Source: Virgisporangium aliadipatigenens
GTDB taxonomy: Bacteria > Actinomycetota > Actinomycetes > Mycobacteriales > Micromonosporaceae
Assembly: GCF_016863615.1 (NCBI RefSeq)
Contig: NZ_BOPF01000030.1
Span: 78,060-142,059 of the forward strand
Direction: 5' to 3'
Length of the DNA: 64,000 nt
A program made the translations under genes and the position numbers. Positions 1-8,109 of the stretch are shown in pieces. The notes under the pieces are model-generated. The model ran no database searches. It saw nothing but the letters and a program-made list of their open reading frames with translations, and had not been told where the DNA came from. Numbering within the stretch: the stretch's first letter is position 1; each line of letters begins with the position of its first letter.

Positions 1-425
1 AGATCGACCGCCTGGCCGACGAGCGCGTCGACGTCGGCCGGGGACATCGGCCGCCACCCGGGCGAGCGCAGCGTGCGCGCGCTCGGGTCGGCGGCGAACG
101 TCACCAGCGACAACTGCCGCCGGTGTTCCAGGATCAGGTGCGAGACCCAGACCGGCGGCTCCGGCGCGTCGGGGAAGTGCTCCCGCCAGACCGTCTCGGC
201 GCACGTCTCGGCTGCGTTGGTCAGCGACGCGCCCTCACCGGCGCCCGGCATCTGCGTGGCGACCGCGACCGGGCGCATCCCGTCGCCGGTGAACAGCTGC
301 AGCCGGAACGTCGCCCGCCAGCGCGCCTCCGGCGGCAGCCGGTACATGTGCTCATCGAGGACTCGCGCACGCGCGCCGGCGAACGCGTCCAGCAGTTGCG
401 GCAGGGACGGCTCGTCAGCGCTCAT
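1..425 (-). CDS. hypothetical protein, 3' part cut by the window edge
   Basis: An open frame starts with ATG at 425 and runs off the left edge without a stop, giving about 141 residues. The translation begins MSADEPSLPQLLDAFAGA and has the composition of a normal soluble actinobacterial protein, with phrases such as FRLQLFTGDG and WVSHLILEHRRQLSLVTF. I do not recognise a family. It faces away from the rest of the window and probably belongs to the flanking chromosome, but that is inference. Confidence 0.6.
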   Translation of the reverse strand, partial: MSADEPSLPQLLDAFAGARARVLDEHMYRLPPEARWRATFRLQLFTGDGMRPVAVATQMPGAGEGASLTNAAETCAETVWREHFPDAPEPPVWVSHLILEHRRQLSLVTFAADPSARTLRSPGWRPMSPADVDALVGQAVD

Positions 426-902
426 GCGCCGCACCGTACCGGCGGATCGTGTCGCCGCCGACCTTCCCGCCGCGCGTGTCGAGATCGATCCTGCTCGACA
501 CTCGGGCGACTGTCGCGGGTCCGGCCGGGACGGCCGCCGTCGCGGGTCGGCCGCCGTCGCGTGTCCGGCGCCCGGCTGCCGCGGCGCTTCCGTTCCTCGG
601 CGCTGACGCGCCTGCGGTACGGGTCGCCTTGCCCTCGAACCCGCGCCGGGCGGCGCCCGCCCGACTCGCGCCAGGCGTGCCGGTGACGCCCGTGACCGCC
701 GGGCGCGTGTCCACTCGCGGCCTGGTGCCCGGGCGTTACCGCGCACCAGGCCGCGTGGAAGCAGCAACGTAGTTGTCAGTGCTCGGCGGTCGCTTCGTTA
801 TCAGCGGATCGGTCGCTGCTGACACGGTCCGCGCCGGCTCGGCGTAGGTCGGACCCGACTCGTCGCGCGCCCGCGCCAGAATGCATTCGCGTCATCGACC
901 TA
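426..902. other. intergenic stretch, no supported gene
   Basis: About 480 bases of very GC-rich sequence. Open frames on both strands are Arg/Ala/Pro-rich and lack credible starts, so I see no gene here. It may hold the promoter of the leftward gene at 1-425. Confidence 0.5.
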
Positions 903-1103
903 CTAGCGCGCGTCGCCCACCCCGGTATTGGTGTGGTTCCCCCACACAATCGTGACGGGACCGCCGGTGGAGTTGTACGACGCCTTGCGCTTCGCCCTGC
1001 GATCCTCGTCAACTGCCGCTCTGGCGTCGTGCGCCGAATTGGCAGAGATGAGGAGGACGGTCGCCTGCCCGTTATAACTCACGGGCACCTGCCAGGTTCT
1101 CAC
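903..1103 (-). CDS. small hypothetical protein (66 aa)
   Basis: GTG start at 1103, stop at 903. The product (MRTWQVPVSYNGQATVLLIS...) has alternating hydrophobic/polar beta-like segments and an Asn/Thr-rich C-terminus, with balanced amino-acid use unlike the shadow frames around it. There is no clear Shine-Dalgarno sequence. Family not recognised. It lies just beyond the stop of the STAND gene on the same strand, 51 bases away, and could be cotranscribed with it. Confidence 0.5.
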   Translation of the reverse strand: MRTWQVPVSYNGQATVLLISANSAHDARAAVDEDRRAKRKASYNSTGGPVTIVWGNHTNTGVGDAR

Positions 1104-1154
1104 CTGATCAGGGTACGGCGGATCGCGGCGCGGCGAAGTCGAAGTCCGCGCCTG

Positions 1155-3815
1155 CTAACTGTCCCTATCTTTAGGTTTGTCGCCTCTACCCGTACTGGGG
1201 TCGAAGTGATCATCAACTCCAGCGCGCTGCCGCCAGTAGGTAACGGCGTTTTGGATGAGGATCGTGTCAGGAACGTCCGCACCGAATACCCGAAGCATTT
1301 TGGGAAGCAGGGAGCCGTAAGTAGCTGCAGCGGCAGCCGGATCTCCGGCCTCCCCACGCCAGTGGGCGAGATTGGCTTGTGTGAGGAGTACGTCGGGGTG
1401 GTCAGGTTCGAGGAGCCGGAGTTGGTCGGCGAGCAAATCGTTGAAAGCCGCAGCGGCGGCAGTTGGGTCACCGGCTTGGCCCCGGTAAGTGGCGAGGTTG
1501 CTACGAGTGGCGAGAGTGTGGCGATGATCTGGTCCGAGGGCTCGCATTTGATCGATGAGTAGTTCCTCGAATGCGGTCACTGCCCCGGCAGGATTGCCGG
1601 CTTCGCCTCGCCACATCGCGAGATCGCTGCGAGTGGTGAAGGTCGCAGGATGGTCCGGCCCAAGTGCTCGCAGCTGGTCAACGAGTAGCTGCTCAAGGGT
1701 GGTTACTGCTCCGGCTGGGTCACCACGTTCCCCCCGCGCTCTGGCGAGACTGTTGCGAGTGGCCAAGGATTCAAGGTGGTCCTGTCCGACCGCTCGGGCT
1801 TGATCGAAAAGCAGCTCCTCGATCGTGGCAGGGGTAGCGCTAAGCCGGCTCTTCCAATGAGCAAGGTTACTGCGGGTCAAGATAGTGTTGGGATGATCCG
1901 GTCCGAGGACACGAAGTTGGTCGGTGAGTAGTTCCTCGAAGGCGGTAGCTGCCCCGACCAGATCGCCAGTCTCACCTTGCCAACAGGCGAGGTTGCTGCG
2001 AGTGGTAAGCGGATAGAGGTGATCCGGTCCAAGGAGGCGTATCTGGTCAGCAAGTAGTTCTGTGCTAGCGGCGACTGCGCCTGACATGTCCCCGGAGCGA
2101 CCGCGCCACACGGCGATATCGCTGCGGACCGCGAGCGTGTTGAGGTTTTCAGGACCAAACAACCGCAGGAGCTGGATAAGCAGCTCCTCAAAGAAGGAAA
2201 CGGCACCACGGGGATTTCCTGATTCACCGAGACTCCGGCCAGCGTGAAGCAGTGCCTGATGGGTGTCGGGAAACAGCAGGGCGTCACGTCCGTGCTCGTA
2301 GACGGCGGCGGTGTTATCGCGTAGCGCCTGGCTGGTGGCCGGGTCGCGTTCGACGGCGGGCCAGACTTCGATCACGGCGTCGCAGGCGGCCCACGCTACG
2401 TCGGCGATGCGGCCGTCAGTGAGTTGGTCTCGGGTTACGCGTTGGACCAAGCCGTGCACCATGACGGCATTGTCAGTAATAGTGACCAGGTTGAGTCGGT
2501 GCAGAACCCGGAGTCCCGAACGAACGGTGTCGACATCCAGCTCAGTACCTTCGCCGCCGACGCTTGTGGGCCGGGTGTAAGCGAGCCAGTTGCGGGCGGC
2601 GGTAGTCATGAACACTGATTCAGGGATTCCGACCGGGCTCAGCAAACTGGCCAAGTCCAGTAACGGTGTGGCCATATCGGCCGGCCGAGCCTTGTTGGCG
2701 CTCTGGACGGACAGGGCTACGGTCGCCGCGACTGTGCGGGTGTAGTCGTCGGGTAGCTCGTCGGTGGACGGCGACAGTTCGTCCAGTCGGTGGCCGCGCT
2801 GCGCGAGCCGGCGTTGGTACTCCGTGCAGGGGATTCCTTCGTCGATCATGAACGCGGTTGCCTGGGCCAATGCGAGAGGAAGGTGGTATAAGGCGCTGGC
2901 GAGTCCGCCGACATCGTCAGCAAAGTCAGGGTGATCATCGAGCCGGGCCTGGAGATAGGCGACGGCCTCGGACTGGGTAAAGACGTCAACCTGTAAGAGA
3001 CGACGACCCTGCCCGGTTAGCGCCGCTCCGCGCAGCCGCGTCGTGACAACCGTTCGTCCAGTGGGACGGACCGGGGGCCAGAGTTCTTTCAAGTCCGCGG
3101 CGATGCTCAAGTCATCTAGTACGACTAGCCACCGTCGGCCGGTGGTTGACAGCCAGGCGTGGAACCGGGCGGCGTCGCGATCGGTGTCAGTGCGATCGGC
3201 GCCGGGTAGGGCGAGGTCAACTGCGGCCTGGGCGTACCCGGCGGTGATCGCCTGCCTGGAAGAGGCGGAGATCCACACCAGGAGGTCCAGTTGCCCAGTG
3301 TCGCGCAGGTGGTTTGCAAGGTGAACCGCGAGTTGGGTCTTGCCGACTCCACCCATGCCGGAAAGTAGCCGGGTTGAAGCCCTCGGGCTTCTCGGTGTGG
3401 TGCCGGTCAGCACGGCAGTGCCACCGGCATCGGTGGCATGGGCCAGGTTGTCGACCAGGGCGCGGGGTTGGAAGCAGTCCGCCAGTCCGGGCACCACGCC
3501 GATGACCTGGACCTGCTGCGATCCAGATGGTGGCGGGTCTTTACGCTGGCCGGGATACGCCTGGTCATACCTGGTCCTCCACACCAGCATGTCCACCTCG
3601 TGGCCCGGCAACGGCCGGCCGCGCGCCTGGGCGTAGCCAGTGCAGGCGTCGATGAACGCGGCAACGGTCCCCCATCGCATTCCGCCCGTGCCGGTTAGTA
3701 CGGCCGCGAGGGTGGACCTTCCCACGCTGTGCCCGCGCCGTTCGGCGTGCTCCAGCAGGCTGTCCGCCTTCGGGCCGCCAGCCAGCGTGTGGAGCTGACG
3801 CAGCTGTTTGCGCAT
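1155..3815 (-). CDS. STAND/NB-ARC NTPase with eight C-terminal TPR-like repeats
   Basis: An 886-residue cytosolic signal-transduction ATPase. Residues 1-60 resemble a helix-turn-helix-type N-terminal module. The NB-ARC part has Walker A GMGGVGKT (153-160), Walker B WLVVLDD (229-235) and a VMVHGLV segment (451-457) in the place of the MHD motif. From about residue 550 come roughly eight repeats of about 42 residues with the core LGPDHPxTLxTRSNLAxWRG; the fourth is shortened by about three residues. Such proteins couple ligand sensing by the repeats to nucleotide-driven oligomerisation; in actinomycetes they serve regulation or anti-phage sensing. The start is fixed by an in-frame TAG immediately upstream of ATG. 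There is no obvious effector domain, so its output is unknown. Confidence 0.85.
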   Translation of the reverse strand: MRKQLRQLHTLAGGPKADSLLEHAERRGHSVGRSTLAAVLTGTGGMRWGTVAAFIDACTGYAQARGRPLPGHEVDMLVWRTRYDQAYPGQRKDPPPSGSQQVQVIGVVPGLADCFQPRALVDNLAHATDAGGTAVLTGTTPRSPRASTRLLSGMGGVGKTQLAVHLANHLRDTGQLDLLVWISASSRQAITAGYAQAAVDLALPGADRTDTDRDAARFHAWLSTTGRRWLVVLDDLSIAADLKELWPPVRPTGRTVVTTRLRGAALTGQGRRLLQVDVFTQSEAVAYLQARLDDHPDFADDVGGLASALYHLPLALAQATAFMIDEGIPCTEYQRRLAQRGHRLDELSPSTDELPDDYTRTVAATVALSVQSANKARPADMATPLLDLASLLSPVGIPESVFMTTAARNWLAYTRPTSVGGEGTELDVDTVRSGLRVLHRLNLVTITDNAVMVHGLVQRVTRDQLTDGRIADVAWAACDAVIEVWPAVERDPATSQALRDNTAAVYEHGRDALLFPDTHQALLHAGRSLGESGNPRGAVSFFEELLIQLLRLFGPENLNTLAVRSDIAVWRGRSGDMSGAVAASTELLADQIRLLGPDHLYPLTTRSNLACWQGETGDLVGAATAFEELLTDQLRVLGPDHPNTILTRSNLAHWKSRLSATPATIEELLFDQARAVGQDHLESLATRNSLARARGERGDPAGAVTTLEQLLVDQLRALGPDHPATFTTRSDLAMWRGEAGNPAGAVTAFEELLIDQMRALGPDHRHTLATRSNLATYRGQAGDPTAAAAAFNDLLADQLRLLEPDHPDVLLTQANLAHWRGEAGDPAAAAATYGSLLPKMLRVFGADVPDTILIQNAVTYWRQRAGVDDHFDPSTGRGDKPKDRDS

Positions 3816-3956
3816 CAGGCTGCAACCGTCCTACGCAGTGCATTTACCAGGCCGGCCAGCGGCATTTTTCGTCCTGAATCCAGTTCTGGACGGTGCTGGA
3901 CGTGGAGGGCCGCACCGTCTTCCGCATCGCTGTTCGCTTCCCCTCGGAGGTCACCG

Positions 3957-4118
3957 ATGTGGTTCACGATCATCACCGCCGTTGCCGTCGTCTGGGACTG
4001 GCTGCCCGAGATCACCATCGTGTTGGAGTTCTGCACCGCACTGATCGGGTTCGTCGTCACCGTGCCGTTGCTGGTGCGGCGCGTCCGTCGGTGGCAGCGT
4101 CGGCGCACACGCCGATAG
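3957..4118 (+). CDS. small single-pass or two-segment membrane protein (53 aa)
   Basis: ATG preceded by an ideal GGAGGT at a spacing of five bases, which decides this small frame over the longer overlapping frames. The protein MWFTIITAVAVVWDWLPE... has one or two hydrophobic segments (about 3-14 and 20-36) and a very basic RRVRRWQRRRTRR tail, so it should sit in the membrane with the C-terminus inside. It is divergent from the STAND gene. Family not recognised; possibly a membrane partner or holin-like peptide, which is speculation. Confidence 0.55.
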   Translation: MWFTIITAVAVVWDWLPEITIVLEFCTALIGFVVTVPLLVRRVRRWQRRRTRR

Positions 4119-4199
4119 GTGCTGATAGTGGCGGCCCGCTCGCACCGATACGCGGTCGGTGCGGGCCAGGCCGCGATGGGGGATGAATGTGCCGCCACC

Positions 4200-4769
4200 T
4201 CAGGCTGCCGTCCGATCGAGGTGCTGGTAGATGGTGCCTCGACTGACCCCGAGGGTGTGTGCGATCTGGTCGACGGTGTACTGCTGGGAGGCGTACATCT
4301 GCCGGGCGACGGCGATCTTTTCTGCCGTCATCTTGCGGGGCCGCCCGCCGCGGCGGCCGCGGGCCCGGCGCGCGGCGATGGCGGCCAGGCCGGCGGTGGT
4401 GCGCTCGCGTAGTAGGTCGCGTTCGAACTCGGCGAGAGCGGCGAACAGGTGGAACGTCAGCCGCCCGGCTGCGGTGGTGGTGTCGATGCTCTCCCGCAGG
4501 CTGCGGAACTGCACGCCACGCTCGTGGAGGGCTTTGACGGTGTCGATGAGGTGGCGCATGGAGCGGCCGAGCCGGTCGAGCTGCCAGACGATGAACACGT
4601 CTCCGGGGCGCAGGTAGTCGAGCGCCGCGATGAGCTGGGGCCGGTCGGCGCGGGCGCCGGAGGCGACGTCGGTGAAGATCTTGGCGCAGCCGGCGGCGGT
4701 GAGCGCGTCGTTTTGCAGGGCGGGGTTCTGGTCGGGGGTGGAGACGCGGACGTAGCCGACGGCGGTCAC
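4200..4769 (-). CDS. serine recombinase, resolvase/invertase family
   Basis: Small serine recombinase. The catalytic domain opens with VGYVRVSTPDQN, whose Ser is the nucleophile, followed by DVASGARADRPQL, a catalytic Arg region DRLGRS and the ALAEFERDLLRERT helix. The C-terminus ends in a Hin-type helix-turn-helix (YTVDQIAHTLGVSRGTIYQHL). I chose GTG at 4769, which puts the conserved core right at the N-terminus; the frame stays open to 4871 but the extra 34 residues are unlike the family, and a strong inverted repeat lies there. It lies downstream of the integrase and may resolve cointegrates or invert DNA. Confidence 0.85.
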   Translation of the reverse strand: MTAVGYVRVSTPDQNPALQNDALTAAGCAKIFTDVASGARADRPQLIAALDYLRPGDVFIVWQLDRLGRSMRHLIDTVKALHERGVQFRSLRESIDTTTAAGRLTFHLFAALAEFERDLLRERTTAGLAAIAARRARGRRGGRPRKMTAEKIAVARQMYASQQYTVDQIAHTLGVSRGTIYQHLDRTAA

Positions 4770-4824
4770 CGGATCACTGTACGGTTCGACCGTTTTTGGT
4801 GATGGATAGTCGGACGTTGATTTT

Positions 4825-4849
4825 CGGACGGTTTTCTGACTACCGTCCG
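4825..4849. repeat. 8-bp inverted repeat upstream of the resolvase, candidate recombinase site or operator
   Basis: CGGACGGT (4825-4832) and ACCGTCCG (4842-4849) form a perfect inverted repeat with a nine-base spacer, and further TCGGAC copies lie at 4810-4815 and near 4910. Resolvases bind such short inverted sites (res subsites) just upstream of their own genes, so this is the natural candidate; it could also act as a terminator. Confidence 0.45.
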
Positions 4850-4869
4850 TCCGAGGCCGAGCACCGATC

Positions 4870-5271
4870 ACTCATGTTGATCTTTCTGTTTGGTTGGTCG
4901 TTCGGGTTTTCGGACGACCCGCCCGGGTGGGGTCGTTATGGCGAGGAGCCCGGGAGGGCGCAGGGCCGGTAGTCGAGCGTCGTGGTTCGTGATCGGCCGA
5001 CAGTCCTGTTGATCGTGTTCGCGTGGTTGGCTGCCGCAACGTGGTGGACACCGGCGGGCATGGCGGCCGCCACTGAAATTCGCCGCCTGCGCGGTGGTGT
5101 GTCGGGAATCTGGTGGGACAGCGCGGAACCGGCGCGCGGCGCGGAACCGGCGCGCGGCGCGGAACCGGCGCGCGGCGCGGAACCGGTAACCCGTTCTGGG
5201 GAACGACCGCAGCGGGTACAAGGGCGGCAAGCGCCCGTCGGGCTTCTTGCCGCCCATCTTCGTGGCGAGCG
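4870..5271. other. intergenic region between integrase stop and resolvase
   Basis: About 400 bases without a believable gene. It holds the 18-bp tandem repeat at 5121-5186. Because it abuts the 3' end of the integrase gene, an attachment site could lie here, but I see no tRNA 3' end. Confidence 0.4.
5121..5186. repeat. 18-bp tandem repeat, 3.7 copies
   Basis: The unit GCGCGGAACCGGCGCGCG repeats perfectly at 5121, 5139 and 5157, with a partial fourth copy at 5175-5186. It sits 85 bases beyond the integrase stop codon. Possible roles are recombinase arm sites or simple slippage-generated sequence. Confidence 0.8.
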
Positions 5272-6750
5272 CTATCCGGCTGCTCTTCGTTCGATCGGGA
5301 CGGTGGTGGTGCGGCGGGGAACGATGGCGGCTGTCTTTTCGGCTGCGGTGCGGGCGAGGTCGGGTAGGACGCTGGTGTAGGTGTCTGCGGTGACGGTGAT
5401 TGAGGAGTGTCGCAGCATTGCTTGGACGACCTTCATGTCGACGCCGGCGGCGAGTGCGAGGGTGGCGGCGCCGTGGCGGAGGTCGTGGAGTCGTACCGGC
5501 GGCAGGCCAGCTTGGCGTACGAGGAACTGGAAGTGGTCGGTGACGTCTGCCGGGTGTAGTGCTGCCCCGGTTGGTGTGGTGAACACGAGTCCGGTGTGTA
5601 CCCATGCCGGGCCGGCGGCGAGACGGTAGCGCCGTTGCCGCGCGCGATGGGCGGTGAGCGCGTCGACGGTGGCGGCGTCGAGGGCGACGACGGCGTCGCT
5701 GTCGTCGGTTTTCGGTGCTTCGAGGGCGGTGGCCCAGCCGTGCTGGGTGATCTGCCAACGGATGGCCATCTGCTGGCCGGTCAGGTCGAGGTCGGTCCAG
5801 TGGAGTCCGCAGGCTTCGCCTCGGCGCAGTCCTCGGTAGGCGATGAGGTGGTAGAGGGCGTAGTAGGGGTCGTTCGCGGCGTGGGCGTGGTCGAGGAACG
5901 CGCCGGTCTGGGCGGGTGTCCACACCATGACCTTCCCCGGCCGCGTACCGGTGGTTTTCCACGCGTCGACGCGTTCGTCGGTCCACACGAGCGGCTTGGG
6001 TCGCACGGCGGGTGGTAGCTCGACGTGTTTGGCGGGGTTGGTGTCGATGAGTCCGTCGCGGCTGATGGCGGTGTTGAGCGCGGCGCGGAGGGTGGCGCGG
6101 ATGCGGTGCATGGTGGCGGGGCCGATGGTGCGTTTGCCTTTGACCATGTCGCGGTTGGCGGGTTCGCGGCTGGCGCGCATGGTGGTGATGAGGTCGTTAC
6201 GTTCGTCGATGGCGTCGAACATGGCGTCGAGGTGGCTGACTCGCAGCCGGTCCAATCGGATCGTGCCGAGGTGGGGGATGAGGTGGTTGGTGATGTGGCC
6301 GGCGTAGGAGCGTCGGGTGCCTTTGCGGAGTTTCTTTCGTCCGGCCAGCCAACTGGTCAGGTATGCCTCGACGGTGGGGATCTCGCCGATGTTGCCGAGG
6401 TGAAGGCGCCTGCGGACTTCTGTCGGGGTGGGGATCGGCTTTTCGGCCTGGACGGCCGTCTCGATCATGTCGCCGGTCTTGGTGAGATCGGTTGGGTCGT
6501 CGGTTTTGGCAACGGAGAGGGCGTTGCGGATCTTGTCGAGGATGTCCTGCGCCTCGGTCTGAGTGGCGTAGGTGCCGCGTCGGAGCGGTCGGCGGCGGCC
6601 GTCGGCGGCGGCCGGGAGTTCGATCTGGTACTGCCAGACGCCGTGGTTGGGGTTCCAGCCGTTGCCCCGGCGTAGTTTCGGGCACGACTGGCCGAGCCGT
6701 TTACGGTTGGTGTCGCGGCAGCCGCAGCGTTTGTAGGTGGTGCCATCCAT
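5272..6750 (-). CDS. int: tyrosine site-specific integrase
   Basis: A 492-residue phage/ICE-type integrase. The N-terminus MDGTTYKRCGC carries Cys residues typical of actinobacterial element integrases, then an AP2-like arm domain, a SAM-like core-binding domain (about 125-235) and the catalytic domain. Visible catalytic residues are R309 (RGLRRGE), H422 and R425 (LHDLRHG), H448 (LRHSS) and the nucleophile Y458 (ADTYTSVLP). The chosen ATG has GGAAGGAAC upstream; the frame is open further 5' but that part is low-complexity. It is followed upstream by an excisionase-like gene, so it should integrate and excise the element. Confidence 0.93.
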   Translation of the reverse strand: MDGTTYKRCGCRDTNRKRLGQSCPKLRRGNGWNPNHGVWQYQIELPAAADGRRRPLRRGTYATQTEAQDILDKIRNALSVAKTDDPTDLTKTGDMIETAVQAEKPIPTPTEVRRRLHLGNIGEIPTVEAYLTSWLAGRKKLRKGTRRSYAGHITNHLIPHLGTIRLDRLRVSHLDAMFDAIDERNDLITTMRASREPANRDMVKGKRTIGPATMHRIRATLRAALNTAISRDGLIDTNPAKHVELPPAVRPKPLVWTDERVDAWKTTGTRPGKVMVWTPAQTGAFLDHAHAANDPYYALYHLIAYRGLRRGEACGLHWTDLDLTGQQMAIRWQITQHGWATALEAPKTDDSDAVVALDAATVDALTAHRARQRRYRLAAGPAWVHTGLVFTTPTGAALHPADVTDHFQFLVRQAGLPPVRLHDLRHGAATLALAAGVDMKVVQAMLRHSSITVTADTYTSVLPDLARTAAEKTAAIVPRRTTTVPIERRAAG

Positions 6751-6916
6751 CAGGTTCGGGTTCCTTCCGCCATCGTTGGACGGCCAGCGGATTCGCCGGA
6801 TCGGTGAGTCCGCTGGCCGCGCTGGTCGATGTGGATCCATGCCGATACCACGGGGGCGATCAAGCCTGCTCCTGCCGTCTGCGAAGGCACCGGCGGGGAC
6901 GCCCGCTGCCGGCGGG

Positions 6917-7129
6917 TTAGCTGTCGATACCGACGGCGTGGAGCAGGTGGGCGACCGCGACGAGGTAGCGGGCGCCGACTCTGCGGACGGGCACAGGGAA
7001 CTGGTTGTCACGGACGAGGCGGTAGGCGGTGGTGCGGCCGATGCCGAGGACCGACCCGGCGGTGACGACATCGGTGGTCACGCCGAGCGCCCGTACCTGT
7101 TCCGGAGACCACGCCCGTGCCGCCCCCAT
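6917..7129 (-). CDS. excisionase-like helix-turn-helix protein (70 aa)
   Basis: Product MGAARAWSPEQVRALGVTTD... contains a MerR-like winged HTH (VVTAGSVLGIGRTTAYRLVRDNQFPVPVRRVGARY split over residues 20-55) of the kind found in small recombination directionality factors. Its ATG overlaps the methyltransferase stop as TGATG, so translation is coupled, and it precedes the integrase by about 170 bases. Role as Xis is inferred from size, fold and position. Confidence 0.75.
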   Translation of the reverse strand: MGAARAWSPEQVRALGVTTDVVTAGSVLGIGRTTAYRLVRDNQFPVPVRRVGARYLVAVAHLLHAVGIDS

Positions 7130-8109
7130 CACCGTCCTCCGGCACGATCGAACACCGACATCACGGCAGCGCCATGAGCGCCGAGCGGACGTCTGAAGAC
7201 CAGGACGTCTTCGTGCTGGCCGAGCCATTGTGGGTCGCCGGCGGCGATGGCTTCGCGGACGTTCTTCTGCTGGAAGAACGACGCCCGCGGCACGATGACG
7301 CCGTCGCGGACGCCGCAGATGAGCGCGACGCATTCCTCGACGAGGTCGAGTCCTGCGGTGAGGCCGGCGGCTTCGACCGTGCCGGGGATGTCGACGAGTT
7401 CGCCGTGGCGGCGGTAGGGCCGTGCGGTGACGACGACGTGGCCGCCGGGGCGCATTAGCGGGATGCAGCCGGCGAGGATTTGGGTGAAGCCGTCGGCGAG
7501 TTCGGCGTGGCTGCGGTAGGCGAGGTTGTCCGCCGCTCCGTACCGATGGTTGACCTTGCGGACCTTCCCGCGCCGCGCGCCGGGCGTGCGGACGTGCCCG
7601 TGGGTCGAAGGCCCGTACGGGGGAGAGGTGAGCACGAGCGCGACCCGCTCGCGGAGGTTCGCCGGCACGAGGTGCGGCAGGGTGCGGGCGTCGCCGATGT
7701 AGATCTCGCCCCTCCCGGGGGCGCCGCGCCGGTGGGCGAGTCGGATGTTGTCGGCGGCGTGGGTTGCCCACTGTGGTTCGTATTCCACGCCGATGCCGGT
7801 GCGTGCGAGGTGCATGGCCTCGATGAGGGTGGTGCCGATGCCGGCCATCGGGTCAAGGACTGTATCGCCGGGTTGGGTGTAGGTGCGGATGGCGTAGCGG
7901 GCGATGGTGGGCAGCATCTTGCCCGGGTGCGCCATCGACTCGGGCGTGTACCGGCCGCCGCGCAGATCTCGGGAGGCGGTCTGCCCGGTCAGCCATACCG
8001 AACCCGGTGCTGTTGCGGCGGGCGGTGCCGCTACGTTGGCGTCGATCGTCGAACCGGGAGGGACCGTGTCGGCGGATGGCGGTCGGGGCGAGGCTGGGGT
8101 GTCAGGCAT
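7129..8109 (-). CDS. DNA methyltransferase, N4-cytosine/N6-adenine type
   Basis: 326 residues. The AdoMet-binding motif I DPMAGIGTT lies near residue 93 and the catalytic motif IV TSPPYG near residue 160; SPPY is the form usual for N4-cytosine beta-class enzymes. LMRPGGHVVVTARPY is the following beta-strand motif. No specificity domain or restriction endonuclease is adjacent, so this is most likely an element-borne orphan methylase that protects or regulates element DNA. The gene overlaps its upstream neighbour by eight bases and is coupled to the Xis-like gene downstream. Confidence 0.85.
   Translation of the reverse strand: MPDTPASPRPPSADTVPPGSTIDANVAAPPAATAPGSVWLTGQTASRDLRGGRYTPESMAHPGKMLPTIARYAIRTYTQPGDTVLDPMAGIGTTLIEAMHLARTGIGVEYEPQWATHAADNIRLAHRRGAPGRGEIYIGDARTLPHLVPANLRERVALVLTSPPYGPSTHGHVRTPGARRGKVRKVNHRYGAADNLAYRSHAELADGFTQILAGCIPLMRPGGHVVVTARPYRRHGELVDIPGTVEAAGLTAGLDLVEECVALICGVRDGVIVPRASFFQQKNVREAIAAGDPQWLGQHEDVLVFRRPLGAHGAAVMSVFDRAGGR

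Noticed and set aside
101..106. VQV-I-G in the STAND protein N-terminal linker (residues 102-106) as a RHIM motif
   Set aside because: Coordinates here are residue numbers of the 1155-3815 product. The extra Ile before Gly and lack of the following Asn break the RHIM pattern; it is the usual linker before NB-ARC.
3815..4198. Minus-strand frame upstream of the STAND gene
   Set aside because: Overlaps the small membrane protein gene, which has a perfect Shine-Dalgarno sequence; this frame has none and atypical composition.
4872..5271. tRNA 3' end as integrase attachment site next to int
   Set aside because: No T-arm plus CCA-type sequence was visible in this stretch.
4868..5986. Long minus-strand open frame opposite/overlapping the integrase gene
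   Set aside because: Arg/Pro-rich translation in another frame of the same strand as a well-supported integrase; it is a GC-rich shadow.
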